Shown in pieces: positions 1 through 8,866 of a stretch of DNA of 64,000 nucleotides (its first letter is position 1; every line of letters starts with the position of its first letter). Origin of the DNA: Aradus depressus (taxonomy: Eukaryota; Arthropoda; Insecta; Hemiptera; Aradidae). The notes beneath the pieces were generated by a model, which made no database searches, had not been told where the DNA came from, and worked only from the letters and a program-made list of their open reading frames with translations. A program made the position numbers and the translations under genes. The stretch spans positions 52,428,108 through 52,492,107 of the forward strand of contig OY759217.1 of NCBI GenBank assembly GCA_963662175.1, given 5' to 3'.

Positions 1-2
1 CA

Positions 3-374
3 AAACACACCAAAGAGAAGCCATTACAGTGTAATTTATGTTCGTATAAATGTGTTCACCCTTCAAGTTTAAACTATCATAAACGGAGTAAACATTTAGA
101 AGAGAAACCTTTAAAATGCCAATCATGTCCTTACCGATGTGTTCACCCATCTAATATGAGGTGTCATATGTTCTCAAAACATACGAAAGAGAAACCATTA
201 CAGTGTGATTTTTGTAACTATCGGTGTGTTGAGCCTTCCAATTTAAAACGTCATGTACAGTCCAAACATCTGAAAGAGAAGCCATTGAAATGCGACTATT
301 GTGTCTACAGATGTGTTGGACTTTCAAGTTTGAGAAATCACCTTAAATCAAAACATACAATTGGAGACGATTGA
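3..374 (+). CDS. C2H2 zinc-finger protein, 3' end only
   Basis: The reading frame is open from the first bases of the window to a TGA at 372-374, giving the last 123 residues of a protein whose start lies outside. It contains four tandem zinc fingers of the C-x2-C-x12-H-x4-H kind, joined by TGEKP-like linkers that read KEKPLQC or EEKPLKC. The fingers follow one template (C-x2-C-x-Y-x-C-V-x-P-S-x-L) with an extra conserved Cys, which suggests recent internal duplication. The chain ends nine residues after the last His, so the fingers are C-terminal. Such arrays normally bind DNA in the nucleus. The specific gene cannot be named. The family call is firm; the function is inferred. Confidence 0.85.
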   Translation, partial: KHTKEKPLQCNLCSYKCVHPSSLNYHKRSKHLEEKPLKCQSCPYRCVHPSNMRCHMFSKHTKEKPLQCDFCNYRCVEPSNLKRHVQSKHLKEKPLKCDYCVYRCVGLSSLRNHLKSKHTIGDD

Positions 375-849
375 AAGTATTATGTTTGAATTATATATAG
401 GGTATGTCTTTCATTGCACATCGGTTTGACACCATTAAACTGGAGAATATTGGGTGATGAAATGAAATAGTGCTACGCGACACCACTGCATATCCCAGGT
501 CTGTTCTCACACTTGAATGACCTCAAGTTTTGGATGTGAGTGAAGGTAGCTGGACTCAGGCAAAAGCTAGAACTCGACTTCTGGCGAAACGGAACTAAGC
601 ACATTTTCTTCTTTCTGGAGAGAACTTAACGGAGAATGTCCCAAAGTGGATTCATGGCGATATTTTGAGTCATCTCCGTGTATCTCATGGACTCTGTTTA
701 ATATCTATTTTGCATAAAGTGAATTGAGTAATGACAAGTGTATGGGGTTCAGCTGAACACCTAACTGACCTTCACCCAACATATAAATAACAAAATCAGT
801 GGCCTCTGATTTATTTATTTCTATAGGCAAAGCCTATTATTAAAATTTC
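375..849. other. Intergenic / probable 3'UTR of the zinc-finger gene
   Basis: No supportable coding sequence. The stretch follows the zinc-finger stop codon directly and probably includes its 3' untranslated region, although no convincing AATAAA close to the stop was seen. Confidence 0.4.
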
Positions 850-1163
850 CTCTTCTGAACAGAAAATCCCACCTTAACATCCACCACAGTCTCCTCCGAC
901 ATACCCTGCTCAGATTGGACCTTCTCACTTGTGACACCAACATAAAGGATATCCAAAGAGCTTCTCTGAGATTGGCTCGCGCCCTCTCTGGGAGACACTA
1001 GGATCTCTCAGATACACGAGGACCTGAAAATATAGAGTTTCCCAGGAATTAATATAATAAAAGCCTCCAAACTATTCTTCGATAGCATCCACTCTGCTGG
1101 AAATCCTCTCATTACGTCTATTGGCCAAAATAAAGTGCCCAAGGGCAAACATAGGTATATGAA
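850..1163 (+). pseudogene. Decayed C-terminal tail of a non-LTR retrotransposon ORF2
   Basis: Conceptual translation gives a broken run that includes RISQIHEDLKI, a stop, then KLFFDSIHSAGNPLITSI. This resembles the segment after the reverse transcriptase in Jockey-type elements (an I.(E)EL motif, then an H.NPL motif). There is no start, at least one in-frame stop, and AT-rich flanks. The assignment rests on motif resemblance alone. Confidence 0.35.
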
Positions 1164-1632
1164 ATTTAATTATTTTATTTAGAATTAATTAATTGTAACT
1201 TATTTTGTTGTACATATTATGTAAAAATATTCCACATTCTGTATATATTCTATCTAGTCACTTATCTTATTCGTTATAATCTGAAATTTTATATTTATTG
1301 ATTGTTATATTTATTTATAGTACATGTTGTTGTTTGGTGTTTTGAGATGTTCCACTTCTTGGTCATTACACCTACATGATCTCTCTAGATTGATACTAGG
1401 TACTGTTTACCAAACCTGTTTGTCACCAACTACATGCACTCAGTATTTTAATGTTTTTTTTTTTTTTTTTACTTATATATACTACTACTTATATACTTCT
1501 TTTTTTTACTTATATATTGTATATTTATTATTTATTTTTACTCTTTTTTTTTTTATTTATTTATAACTATTGTTTTCCTTCTTTTTTTTAAACACTTTTT
1601 TCATATATATTTATTTTTTTATTTAGTTTCGA
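1164..1632. other. AT-rich low-complexity stretch
   Basis: Dominated by T runs and TTTAT/TATAT tracts, with no coding signal. It probably contains the 3' untranslated part of the minus-strand retrotransposon remnant that begins at 1633. Confidence 0.5.
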
Positions 1633-2290
1633 CTAGATTTTATTAATCAGGTTCGCTTCCGTGAGAAATATTAGCGTTAGGTTGATACGCTGTTTCTTCA
1701 TCGCCGAGACATTGCGCCAAGGACCTAGGTATGTGTAGATGTTGCAGTCTTCAAAGATGTGTTTAATACTGTTGCAGATATTGCATTGAGGTGGCCTGTC
1801 TTGGTTGATAAGGTGGCCGTGTGTGAGCCTGCTATGGCCTATCCGTAGTCTTGTTATTACCGCTTCCTCAATTCGCTTACTTCTGATTGAAGAGGACCAG
1901 GGTAGGACTGTTGGTTTGATGTACTTTAACTTGTTATCCTGGATCTCGTTCCACATTTGTTGCCAGCTCTCTTGAAGTTTGATCCTGTGTGGTCGAGACA
2001 TCTCCTTTTCGTTAGAAAAGACGGTCTCATCTCGTGCAATGTTAGGGCCCCTCTCGCCGCTTTATCTGCCAGCTCATTTCCTAGGATATTGATATGGCTG
2101 GGAATCCATATGACCTGGACATCTTTCCCAACTTCTCTGAGCATAGTGTTTGTACTGGATAACCTTCCTGGCTACTGGGTGGGTTGGGTACATTTGTTCT
2201 AGCGATTTCAATGCTCCTAATAAGTCTGCATACTAATATTGTCGTTTCGTTTTTGTCCATGGTGTAGTAGAGTGCTGCGGAGAGCGCCGC
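1633..2290 (-). pseudogene. RNase H and C-terminal zinc-knuckle remnant of a non-LTR retrotransposon
   Basis: Two overlapping minus-strand frames together make one degraded protein. The first carries VIWIPSHINILGNELADKAA, the typical RNase H C-terminal motif (H..I.GNE.AD.AA). A frameshift near 1990-2000 leads into the second, which carries RLRIGHSRLTHGHLI followed by PPQCNICN and a His/Cys tail (H-x5-C). That order is usual for the end of ORF2 in RNase H-bearing clades such as I or R1. The reverse transcriptase is absent, so the copy is truncated as well as frameshifted. It has no ORF kinship with the intact Jockey-type element at 5935-10233, whose ORF2 lacks RNase H. Confidence 0.7.
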
Positions 2291-2884
2291 TTTTTTTTAT
2301 AATATATGTTTTTGAACTACTTTATTTCAAATTTTTTTTTTTTTTGAATTAAACATTAAATTTTTTTTTTTTTTTTGCGTGAGTTTTAAAAATATTGTTT
2401 CTGCATGTCCCTCACATTAATTATATAAACTTTTCTCTTTCAAATCTAAAGGGCAGTAATGTTTGCATTGCTACTTAAAATTATGTGTACATGTACTCAG
2501 AATATTTTTAATAGATTCTTCTTTTCGTGGTCTATGAATTATGCTGATATGCAAAAGGGATGACCTTATTGAATTGCAAAGCAGTTTTACTCAAGAGAAG
2601 TTTCTTTATTCAAAATCGTTGGGTTCACATGACTGTTTATTCTGCTTTTACAAAACAATGTTCTTTCAGCAGTCATTCCATTTGCTGCCTATCTGTGTGT
2701 CAGGGTTAGACCAGACATGGTATGAGCATTCTCTAAGATTGTCTCTCCAATAACCGCAAACATCAACATCCATCCGACTAGAGTGAATTTTTATTTATAT
2801 ATTGAACTAATAGAAATTATGTAAATATTTTTATATATAGTTCTTTATTTTTAAACATATATTTTTTTACATACATTTATTTAT
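2291..2884. other. AT-rich intergenic DNA with T runs
   Basis: Contains T homopolymers near 2330-2345 and 2361-2376. No gene, no recognised repeat. Confidence 0.5.
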
Positions 2885-3135
2885 TATACCTGTCGTGAGC
2901 TTACTTCCTGTTACGCCATTATCTTGCCCGCCCAATTAGCCTTTTCCACCTGGTCCTTCCCACTTGACAATGTCTGCGGGTCTTCCCCACTCTCGTGGCG
3001 TTGTCGCTCCTTACCACATGTCCTACCCAAGTTCCACGCCTCCCTACTTCTTCTGCAACTCCCACAACTCTCTCCAAGACCAAATTAAAGAGGTGACAGG
3101 TAGTCTCCCTGCTTCAAGCTTGTCTCGACACTGAA
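2885..3135 (-). pseudogene. Fragment of an RTE-like reverse transcriptase ORF
   Basis: On the minus strand the translation includes FSVETSLKQGDYLSPL, matching the conserved (G)LRQGD.LSPLLF block of RTE/BovB-type reverse transcriptases. A deletion follows, then GTWVGHVVRSDNATR and R-rich text, matching the GHV.RM...R block near the C terminus of the same proteins. The catalytic YADD region is missing. No open frame spans the piece, so it is a dead fragment. Confidence 0.5.
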
Positions 3136-3707
3136 TATAGCTCCGTTGTCTAAAAACCCTGCAGGCAGGCTCTGACCATTCTTATAAACTTTCTTAGTAT
3201 GCAACTCCTCCATGATGGTCCATAACTTCTGCCAGCCGAGACATACGCAGTCTTAAAATGTGGCTCCTGTACACAATAGTATGGAAGGAATGTCGATCCG
3301 ATCCTTGCCGGGTAACCATCCTCGACGACTGAAACGACGTTGTCCCCGTGACCTCTTGAGGAGGCGGTGGTGCTGACCAGCCGCTTCATCAAGAGACTCA
3401 AGTGATGTTTGTTTTCAGTCCGTTCATATTTCCCTGTTGTCATGAATATTCACAATTATAAATTTCATGTGAAAAAAAAAAAAATACTATCCAGTCAATG
3501 TAGTGAACGAAGTTCGAAACTAAAAAAATCGTCGAATTTTCATGACAATGCAGTGGCCTAGGTAGAAACTGTATTTCAGGACATTGTAATTACTAAATGT
3601 GTATCTATTAATACAATGTTCGCCTACGGAACCCTTCAGTGTGTTATCTGATCACATTTTTCTGTAAAATTGTAAATGTAATCTAAGGGGTTAATTCCGC
3701 CAGTAAA
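3136..3707. other. Intergenic stretch with a small dispersed repeat
   Basis: An open frame at 3150-3443 (-) shows no recognisable motif and is not called a gene. Positions 3612-3668 (TTCGCCTACGGAACCC...TCTGATCACATTTTTCTGTAA) recur in diverged form at about 49678-49735 and 50755-50825, so this is a dispersed repeat fragment. Confidence 0.45.
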
Positions 3708-3908
3708 TACGTTACTGTTGTCATACCTATCGGTGGAAACCGTCGTCACTGGCTGTGCTGGTCAAGTACTGCGGACGAGCGCTTTCGACGAGTACGACAT
3801 TAACAGTGGCTTGAAAATGATGTCTTCACATCGAAAGTGCTCGCTCACAGTATTCGACCAGCAGCCAGTGACGGGTTCCATCGAAAGTATGACAACAGTA
3901 AATTTGTA
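3708..3908. repeat. Foldback / MITE-like element, about 200 bp
   Basis: The two halves are inverted repeats. The left end, TTACTGTTGTCATACC..., matches the reverse complement of the right end, ...GTATGACAACAGTAA, and similarity continues for about 55-60 bp around CACTGGCTG and CTGGTC.A.TACTG. It has no coding capacity, so it is a non-autonomous DNA-transposon derivative or a foldback. It lies about 120 bp past the mRpL15 stop codon, on the transcript's 3' side. A target-site duplication was not resolved. Confidence 0.65.
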
Positions 3909-3977
3909 AATATTTAACTTGTAAAATTGAACTCGGGTATGATACCTTCATGCAATAAAAACTTGGTAATAAAATAT

Positions 3978-3983
3978 TTTATT
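3978..3983 (-). terminator. Probable polyadenylation signal of mRpL15
   Basis: AATAAA on the minus strand, 45 bases beyond the mRpL15 stop codon in otherwise AT-rich DNA. The spacing is reasonable; use of the signal is inferred. Confidence 0.5.
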
Positions 3984-4027
3984 TAGAATATCTATGTACA
4001 TAATAACATTACTAGAGAGTGACCAGT

Positions 4028-4332
4028 TTAGCTTCTATAGTATTCAATAAGTTTGTCATCTTTAGGCTTGAGTATTTCCTCCTCTGACAGATTGACGATC
4101 CAGCCAGGCTCCAGTCCGTAGAATATCTGTCGGGGGTCCTTCCGTTCTGTTAGCATTGGGTAGAGGGGATCTTGAGGGGACAAGGGTGGAAGCGGGTACC
4201 CGAATTTCTGCGACAGGACGAGTCGTTGGTAGCTCACCACCTCCGGATCCGCCAGGTAGCCTCGGTTCTTCGCATCTGAGTAGTACAGGATCACGTCTTC
4301 GGAAGGCATCATTCGTCGGGGCAACGGTTCCC
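4028..4332 (-). CDS. mRpL15: mRpL15 exon 5 (terminal coding exon)
   Basis: Encodes residues 195-295 and the stop codon. It follows a T-rich tract and CAG acceptor and completes the glycine codon begun in exon 4. The text EPLPRRMMPSEDV...YYSDAKNRGYLADP...TERKDPRQIFYGLEPGW...ILKP..D.L.EYYRS matches the whole C-terminal end of animal MRPL15, including the RKDPRQIF.GL.PGW block. The gene-level description is under exon 1 (14235-14336). Confidence 0.93.
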
Positions 4333-4437
4333 CTGAAAAAAAATAAAAGTCGTATCAGATACTCCGAATTTTTTACTTCCTCTGCAAGACAAAGGAAATG
4401 TGAATATTAAACTGTGGACAGCTCCTTTGTAAGGCTA

Positions 4438-4622
4438 GTGACGTTAAGCCAGGATCATGAGCCTGCGCGATGTCGGATACTCGTTAAAGACCTCCAACCG
4501 CAGTTGGCAACATTTAGAACTCTGACAGTAAAGTCGGACTCACTTTTACCAGAATGATCAAAGAGCGCTCTGGTAGAAGGGGATATAACCACGTAGTTAA
4601 AGTCTGGGCATGAGTCACAAAA
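4438..4622 (+). repeat. SINE family A, 5'-truncated copy
   Basis: Body and tail of the tRNA-derived SINE described at 4853-5168: GACGTTAAGC, a GATGTCGGATACTCGTTAAAGACC block, CGGACTCA, AAGAGCGCTCTGGTAG, and the end GGGCATGAGTCACAA. The tRNA-like head is missing. It sits in intron 4 of mRpL15. Confidence 0.75.
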
Positions 4623-4852
4623 ACAAAAAAACACCTGAAGCTATTTTTCATTTTTATTTTACATGGAAATTGAAAACGTCCATATATAAATATACATTGT
4701 GAAGCCCTGGACATATCACGCTCATGGTGAAAAGACATTTCTAACTCAATTTGATGAGCCGAACGAACAAAGACACCCATATAGAGTTGCGTACTTCTTA
4801 GAATTTTACATATCTAACTATATAAAAATTAAATAACTATATAAAAATTGCC

Positions 4853-5168
4853 GAGGGCGCCGGTAGCCGCGCTTGCCTTCTGAGCTGAAGATCGTGGATT
4901 CGAAACCCGGCCGAGGCCCTTAGTTTATTTTATCTGGTAAAATACACTTAAGCATGCCATCCTTCGGATGGTCTCGAGCCTGTACGATGTCAGGTACTCA
5001 TTAAAGACCCCTGCCCTAGGTGAATAAAAATTTAGGGTAGGCAAAATTTAAGACTCCCATAGTAGAGTCGGGCTCATGTACACCAGAGTGACGAAAGAGC
5101 GCTCTGTTAGTAGGCGATATGACCTTGTAGTTAAAGCCCGGGTATGAATCATAATAGCTATCTAACTA
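4853..5168 (+). repeat. SINE family A, near full-length copy
   Basis: The tRNA-like head (GAGGGCGCCGGTAGC...) has a damaged A box and a B-box-like GATTCGAAACC. A body follows: CGAGGCCCTTAGTTTATTTTATCTGG, CCTTCGGATGG, GATGTCAGGTACTC, TAAAGACCCC, a small hairpin CCCTAGGTGAATAAAAATTTAGGG, GAGTCGGGCTCATG, GAAAGAGCGCTCT, TAGGCGATATGACC, AGTTAAAGCCCGGG, ending CATAATAGCTATCTAACTA. About 17 copies or fragments of this family occur in the window on both strands. It is called a SINE, not a tRNA gene, because of the long common body after the head. Confidence 0.85.
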
Positions 5169-5180
5169 TATAAAGATTAC

Positions 5181-5340
5181 CTTTTTTGAAAAACTTTAAA
5201 GGGTCTCTTAAAGCCCAAAGGGAGTGAATATCAAAATATGCAGTTGTAATAACTCCTCCATTCCTCTCTACGGCTGCGATCACTGCTTCGTTGGCTCTCT
5301 GTACTTCTATGTTGATCTTGGCTTTAAATCTGTCCACTCC
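5181..5340 (-). CDS. mRpL15: mRpL15 exon 4
   Basis: Encodes about residues 142-194: GVDRFKAKINIEVQRANEAV, then IAAVERNGGVITTAYFD. This is the L15 stretch that packs the C-terminal domain; the IAAIEKNGG.(V/I)TTAF.D pattern is diagnostic. Acceptor TTTAG|GG, donor AAAAAAG|GTAATC, phase 0 in and phase 1 out. It is too short and lacks a start codon, so it was found by translating between splice sites. Confidence 0.93.
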
Positions 5341-5374
5341 CTAAACAGAAAAAAAAAGATAGGCTCTCACTCAG

Positions 5375-5835
5375 AAACTAATCGACCGTTTGGGCTAAAA
5401 AGCAATAGTGGACTTAGATAGGAGCTCTTGAATCCTCCTAAATGTTGTATCGATACCTTCAACATCGTTAGTTATAAGGGTTTTTGATTCCTCCATCCGT
5501 TCGGCTGATTCCGCTGTCCTTATATTGTTTTCAATTTAAATATGAAATTTCGTGTCCACACATTCATTACAACTACAGTTATCGGAGGTTCCGTATTAAG
5601 CCACACCCTAATCATCCCCCTAACCTTTGGGCGATTTGTCTGAAAATCACTAGTTGACGTTTATATATGGTTCTGAATTTACGTACATATAAAATTAAAC
5701 ATACGCAGATTTTTTTATATTTATTTTTGGACACGGGGTTTGAAAAGATAAAATTCCGTTGAAAATTCAGCATTGAATTACTGACCGATGACAGAATTTC
5801 CTCTACACTTGGTCTGGCTACAGAAGTAAAACAGA
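5375..5835 (+). repeat. Copy of the dispersed GTACTTCCCC/GAAGTA family
   Basis: Carries the family's landmarks in order: AATCGACCGTTTGGGCTAAAA, two T(G/A)AATTTA.(A)TATAAA(A)TT blocks, GGGCGATTTGTCTGAAAATCA, TTTGAAAAGATAAAATTCCGTTGAAAA, CTGACCGATGACAGAATTTCC, and the closing GAAGTA. It lies in mRpL15 intron 3, just outside the Jockey-type insertion. The class of element is unknown; see the finding on this family. Confidence 0.6.
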
Positions 5836-5921
5836 GTTCATATTGTGCAAGTTGACAGACAAGTAACAGTTTAAAACATATTTAATATCAATGTTTCAGG
5901 CTATCTACCGTTACAGTCAGT

Positions 5922-5934
5922 CTGACTACAAGAA
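5922..5934. repeat. Target-site duplication, 3' side of the Jockey-type element
   Basis: CTGACTACAAGAA, identical in 13 of 13 bases to 10234-10246 at the other end of the element. Confidence 0.9.
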
Positions 5935-5998
5935 AAGAAAGAAAGTAATTTATTTGGGCCGGCATTCAAGTGCCTTTCACAAAAATGACAAAATACAG

Positions 5999-6075
<77 letters not shown>
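5999..6075. repeat. 77-base A run (T run in the element's sense)
   Basis: A pure A tract on the plus strand, within the 3'UTR of the minus-strand Jockey-type element, upstream of its real 3' end. Read in the element's sense it is poly-T, so it is not the element's poly-A tail. The exact length may be affected by assembly. Confidence 0.9.
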
Positions 6076-6076
<1 letters not shown>

Positions 6077-6103
6077 ATTAATAGTGATAAATAAAACTAA
6101 AAT

Positions 6104-8866
6104 CTAAGTTAAAATGTCCTGTGGGAGTCTGGGTCGCAGTCGGCGATGTGCAGTGGGCTGTCCAATATTGAAGTGGACAGCTCCAGGGCTGAGGGGCAGG
6201 TTCTGGAGGAACGTCTCAGTCAGAGATCGCAGGACAGTGTCCATGGGAGCTATGTCCAGTTCTTTGTGAATTATACTGCCTCTCACGAACCACGGTACGT
6301 TGAGACCTATGCGGAGGGTTTTGTTTTGGAATGATTGTAATTTTCGTTTTACTGTTTTGCTTGCACTGTACCATATTGGGCAAGCATATGTTAGTAGTGG
6401 CCGTAATAGTGATGTGTACAAGATTTTGATGCAATTTGGGCGGAGTGGAGTGTTGCGGTTAATGAGTGGATACAGTTGTGAGAGTCTTTGATATGCTTGT
6501 GTTAGTTTTGTTGAGATGTGGGTGTGCCATGTAAGTCTTGTGTCCATGTGTAAACCGAGATATTTTAATGTTTGTTGTGAAGTATTCCAGGGAATATCAG
6601 TATTGTCAATTTGGATGTTGTTGGTTTGGCGTATTCGGCGGAGAGAAAAAATTTTGGCTGATGATTTCAAAGGATTTAATTTTAACTTCCAGTTAGAAAA
6701 CCAAGTTGAGATGATGGAGACAGCTGATTGGAGAGTGTGTGTGGCAATGTGAATATCGGAGTGTTGTGCTAGTATTAAAGTGTCGTCCGCATAGGTAGCA
6801 AGCACCGTGGTCTGCGGGACTGGCATGTCATGGCAGTATAAGTTGAAAAGAACTGGGCTGAGAATAGCTCCCTGAGGGACACCTGCACCTATCGTCCTCC
6901 GTCTGCTGACCGCGGCGTTGATCCTGACCTGGAAAGAGCGATCCCTCAAGAAAGATGAGATCATATTCTGAAGGTACTGCGGTGGTCCTGTCAAGTGAAG
7001 TTTGTACAGCAACCCCTCATGCCAGATGGAGTCGAACGCGGCTGCCACGTCTAGCGATGCTGCAGCTGTATACTCCTTTTTTTCGAATCCTTTGATAATA
7101 GCTTCAGTGACCCGCTGAAGCTGGTGGAGTGTCGAGTGATTCGAACGGAATCCAAACTGGTGCTCCGGGATAGTTTGCGTTGAGTCCAGGTGAATCAAAA
7201 GCCGTCGAAGGATAATTTTCTCAAACACTTTTGATATGGTCGGCAACAGGCTGATTGGGCGATAGCTGGCCGGATCATGCTTTGGTTTCCCAGGCTTGTG
7301 GAAAAGGAGGACTATTGCATTCTTCCAGGCCGAAGGAAAGTAGCCGAACCGAAGGCATGCGTTGAAGATGCTGGTGAGGTAGGCGTCGCCTTTAGGAGGA
7401 AGCTTCTTCAGCACCAGATTTGGGATGAGATCATCCCCTGGAGTTTTCCTTGTTGGGAGCTTTCTGATGACTCCTCTGACTTCCTGTGGTGTTGTGTATT
7501 CTATCGGGAGTTCTGCAGTGGAGTGGTGTTGTGTCATGAAGTTAGTCACTAGGTCTGTTGTTTGTGAGTTGGCGGAATTATGAAGTGTAAATTTTTGTTC
7601 TAAATGGGCAGAAAATATGTTGCATTTGTCGTTATCAGTGATGGCTGGTGGTGTATGTCCGTCTGTAATCGTAGGTATTGGAGTATGCCGTCGCAAAATA
7701 CGTTTTGTCTCAGTCCACAAGCTAGTATCTCCCGGGGAAATGTCACTTAGATGTCGTTGGTAGTTAGATATACGGAGGTTGTCTAATTCCCACTTGACTG
7801 CGCGAGCCATGCGATTGAAGACAACCTTGTCCTGGGGTAGCCTAGAACGTTGCCATAATTTTCGCAATCTATTTTTCTCTTTTATTAGCGAGAGAATGTG
7901 TCGGGGGACTGTTCTCTGGCCAGGCCGGAGATCCGAGTACTTCTTGTACGTCGAGAGGTCGATTGAGCTCCTTATACTGTCATTAAAATGTCCAATGTGC
8001 ACGTCGATGTCGTCTGTAGAGTTATAATTGAGAGGTATAGTAAGTGTATCTGTTAGTCGGTCACGAAATACGTCCCAGTCAATTTTCCCATTTATTAATT
8101 TTGGTAGAGGGGGGTTCTTTTGAAATTCTTCAATGAACGTTACTATAACCGGTAAATGGTCTGAGTCTAACTCAACTAGGGGTTTTTGGAAAAAAGGGAA
8201 TCTGATGTTCTGTATGAGACAGATGTCCAGGATGTCGGGGAGAAAATTGTGCTGTGTGGGGAAGAAGGTCGGTTCGTCGGGAGGGATAACTAGCATGTCA
8301 AGTCTGTTGGAGTAATGAAGAAGTCTGCTTCCGTTATTGTTTGTCATTCTGCAGCCCCATAGTCTGTGTTTACTGTTTAAGTCCCCAATCAGGATAGTCG
8401 GTATCCCTGAGAAGACTGATAGCAAGTCGACCTCTAAAAGATTAGTACTGGGTCGTTGATAGGCGGCTATGATATGAATGGGGTTTCCAGAGTGACTGAA
8501 CAGTTTGAGCCCTATGGCTTGGAGGTTGATGAGATTATGGAACTCTATGGAGCAATGCTTGATGGTCCGTTTGATGAAGATTGCAACCCCTCCCGTCCGA
8601 GTCCGTTGGTCATGTCTGTAAACCTGGTAACCACCAACCCTGAGTCTGTCTTCAGCCACCAGGTGGGTTTCAGTAATACACGCGATGTCGATGTCATGTC
8701 TGTGAATGAATTCGGTGAAAGTGTTTTGTCTCTGTTTAAGTCCGTTCGAGTTCCAGTTGAGTATCTTCAGGTTTGTTAAGTCAGTAGGAGCTAAAAGAAA
8801 TGAAGTTTGGAGTGATGAACTGTAAGGCGAGAAGTCAGTTGGTAGTACTGTGTTTGTGTCCGTCAT
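6104..8866 (-). CDS. Retrotransposon ORF2: endonuclease-reverse transcriptase
   Basis: A 920-aa protein that nicks target DNA and copies the element RNA into the nick (target-primed reverse transcription, in the nucleus). The APE-type endonuclease occupies roughly residues 33-245: LNWNSNGL, ITETHL, a TGGVAIF block, LIGDLNSKH and LDSDHLPV. The reverse transcriptase spans about 470-740: PGKPKHDPASYRPISLLPT, FGFRSNHST, LDVAAAFDSIWH, GVPQGAILSPVLFN, and the catalytic YADD at about residue 692, then KYLGLHMD. There is no RNase H domain. The C terminus carries the usual Jockey tail (PWFVRG.IIHKEL). Its ATG overlaps the ORF1 stop as ATGA, so translation probably depends on termination-reinitiation. 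No frameshift or stop interrupts it. Confidence 0.95.
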   Translation of the reverse strand: MTDTNTVLPTDFSPYSSSLQTSFLLAPTDLTNLKILNWNSNGLKQRQNTFTEFIHRHDIDIACITETHLVAEDRLRVGGYQVYRHDQRTRTGGVAIFIKRTIKHCSIEFHNLINLQAIGLKLFSHSGNPIHIIAAYQRPSTNLLEVDLLSVFSGIPTILIGDLNSKHRLWGCRMTNNNGSRLLHYSNRLDMLVIPPDEPTFFPTQHNFLPDILDICLIQNIRFPFFQKPLVELDSDHLPVIVTFIEEFQKNPPLPKLINGKIDWDVFRDRLTDTLTIPLNYNSTDDIDVHIGHFNDSIRSSIDLSTYKKYSDLRPGQRTVPRHILSLIKEKNRLRKLWQRSRLPQDKVVFNRMARAVKWELDNLRISNYQRHLSDISPGDTSLWTETKRILRRHTPIPTITDGHTPPAITDNDKCNIFSAHLEQKFTLHNSANSQTTDLVTNFMTQHHSTAELPIEYTTPQEVRGVIRKLPTRKTPGDDLIPNLVLKKLPPKGDAYLTSIFNACLRFGYFPSAWKNAIVLLFHKPGKPKHDPASYRPISLLPTISKVFEKIILRRLLIHLDSTQTIPEHQFGFRSNHSTLHQLQRVTEAIIKGFEKKEYTAAASLDVAAAFDSIWHEGLLYKLHLTGPPQYLQNMISSFLRDRSFQVRINAAVSRRRTIGAGVPQGAILSPVLFNLYCHDMPVPQTTVLATYADDTLILAQHSDIHIATHTLQSAVSIISTWFSNWKLKLNPLKSSAKIFSLRRIRQTNNIQIDNTDIPWNTSQQTLKYLGLHMDTRLTWHTHISTKLTQAYQRLSQLYPLINRNTPLRPNCIKILYTSLLRPLLTYACPIWYSASKTVKRKLQSFQNKTLRIGLNVPWFVRGSIIHKELDIAPMDTVLRSLTETFLQNLPLSPGAVHFNIGQPTAHRRLRPRLPQDILT

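Noticed and set aside
1324..1566. Hydrophobic Phe/Tyr-rich ORF
   Set aside because: Translation of T-rich low-complexity DNA.
3150..3443. 97-codon minus-strand ORF as a gene
   Set aside because: No recognisable motif, no splice or homology support, and it lies among retroelement remnants.
5999..6075. Poly-A tail of the Jockey-type element
   Set aside because: The element is on the minus strand, where this run is poly-T, and it lies inside the target-site duplications rather than at the 3' boundary.
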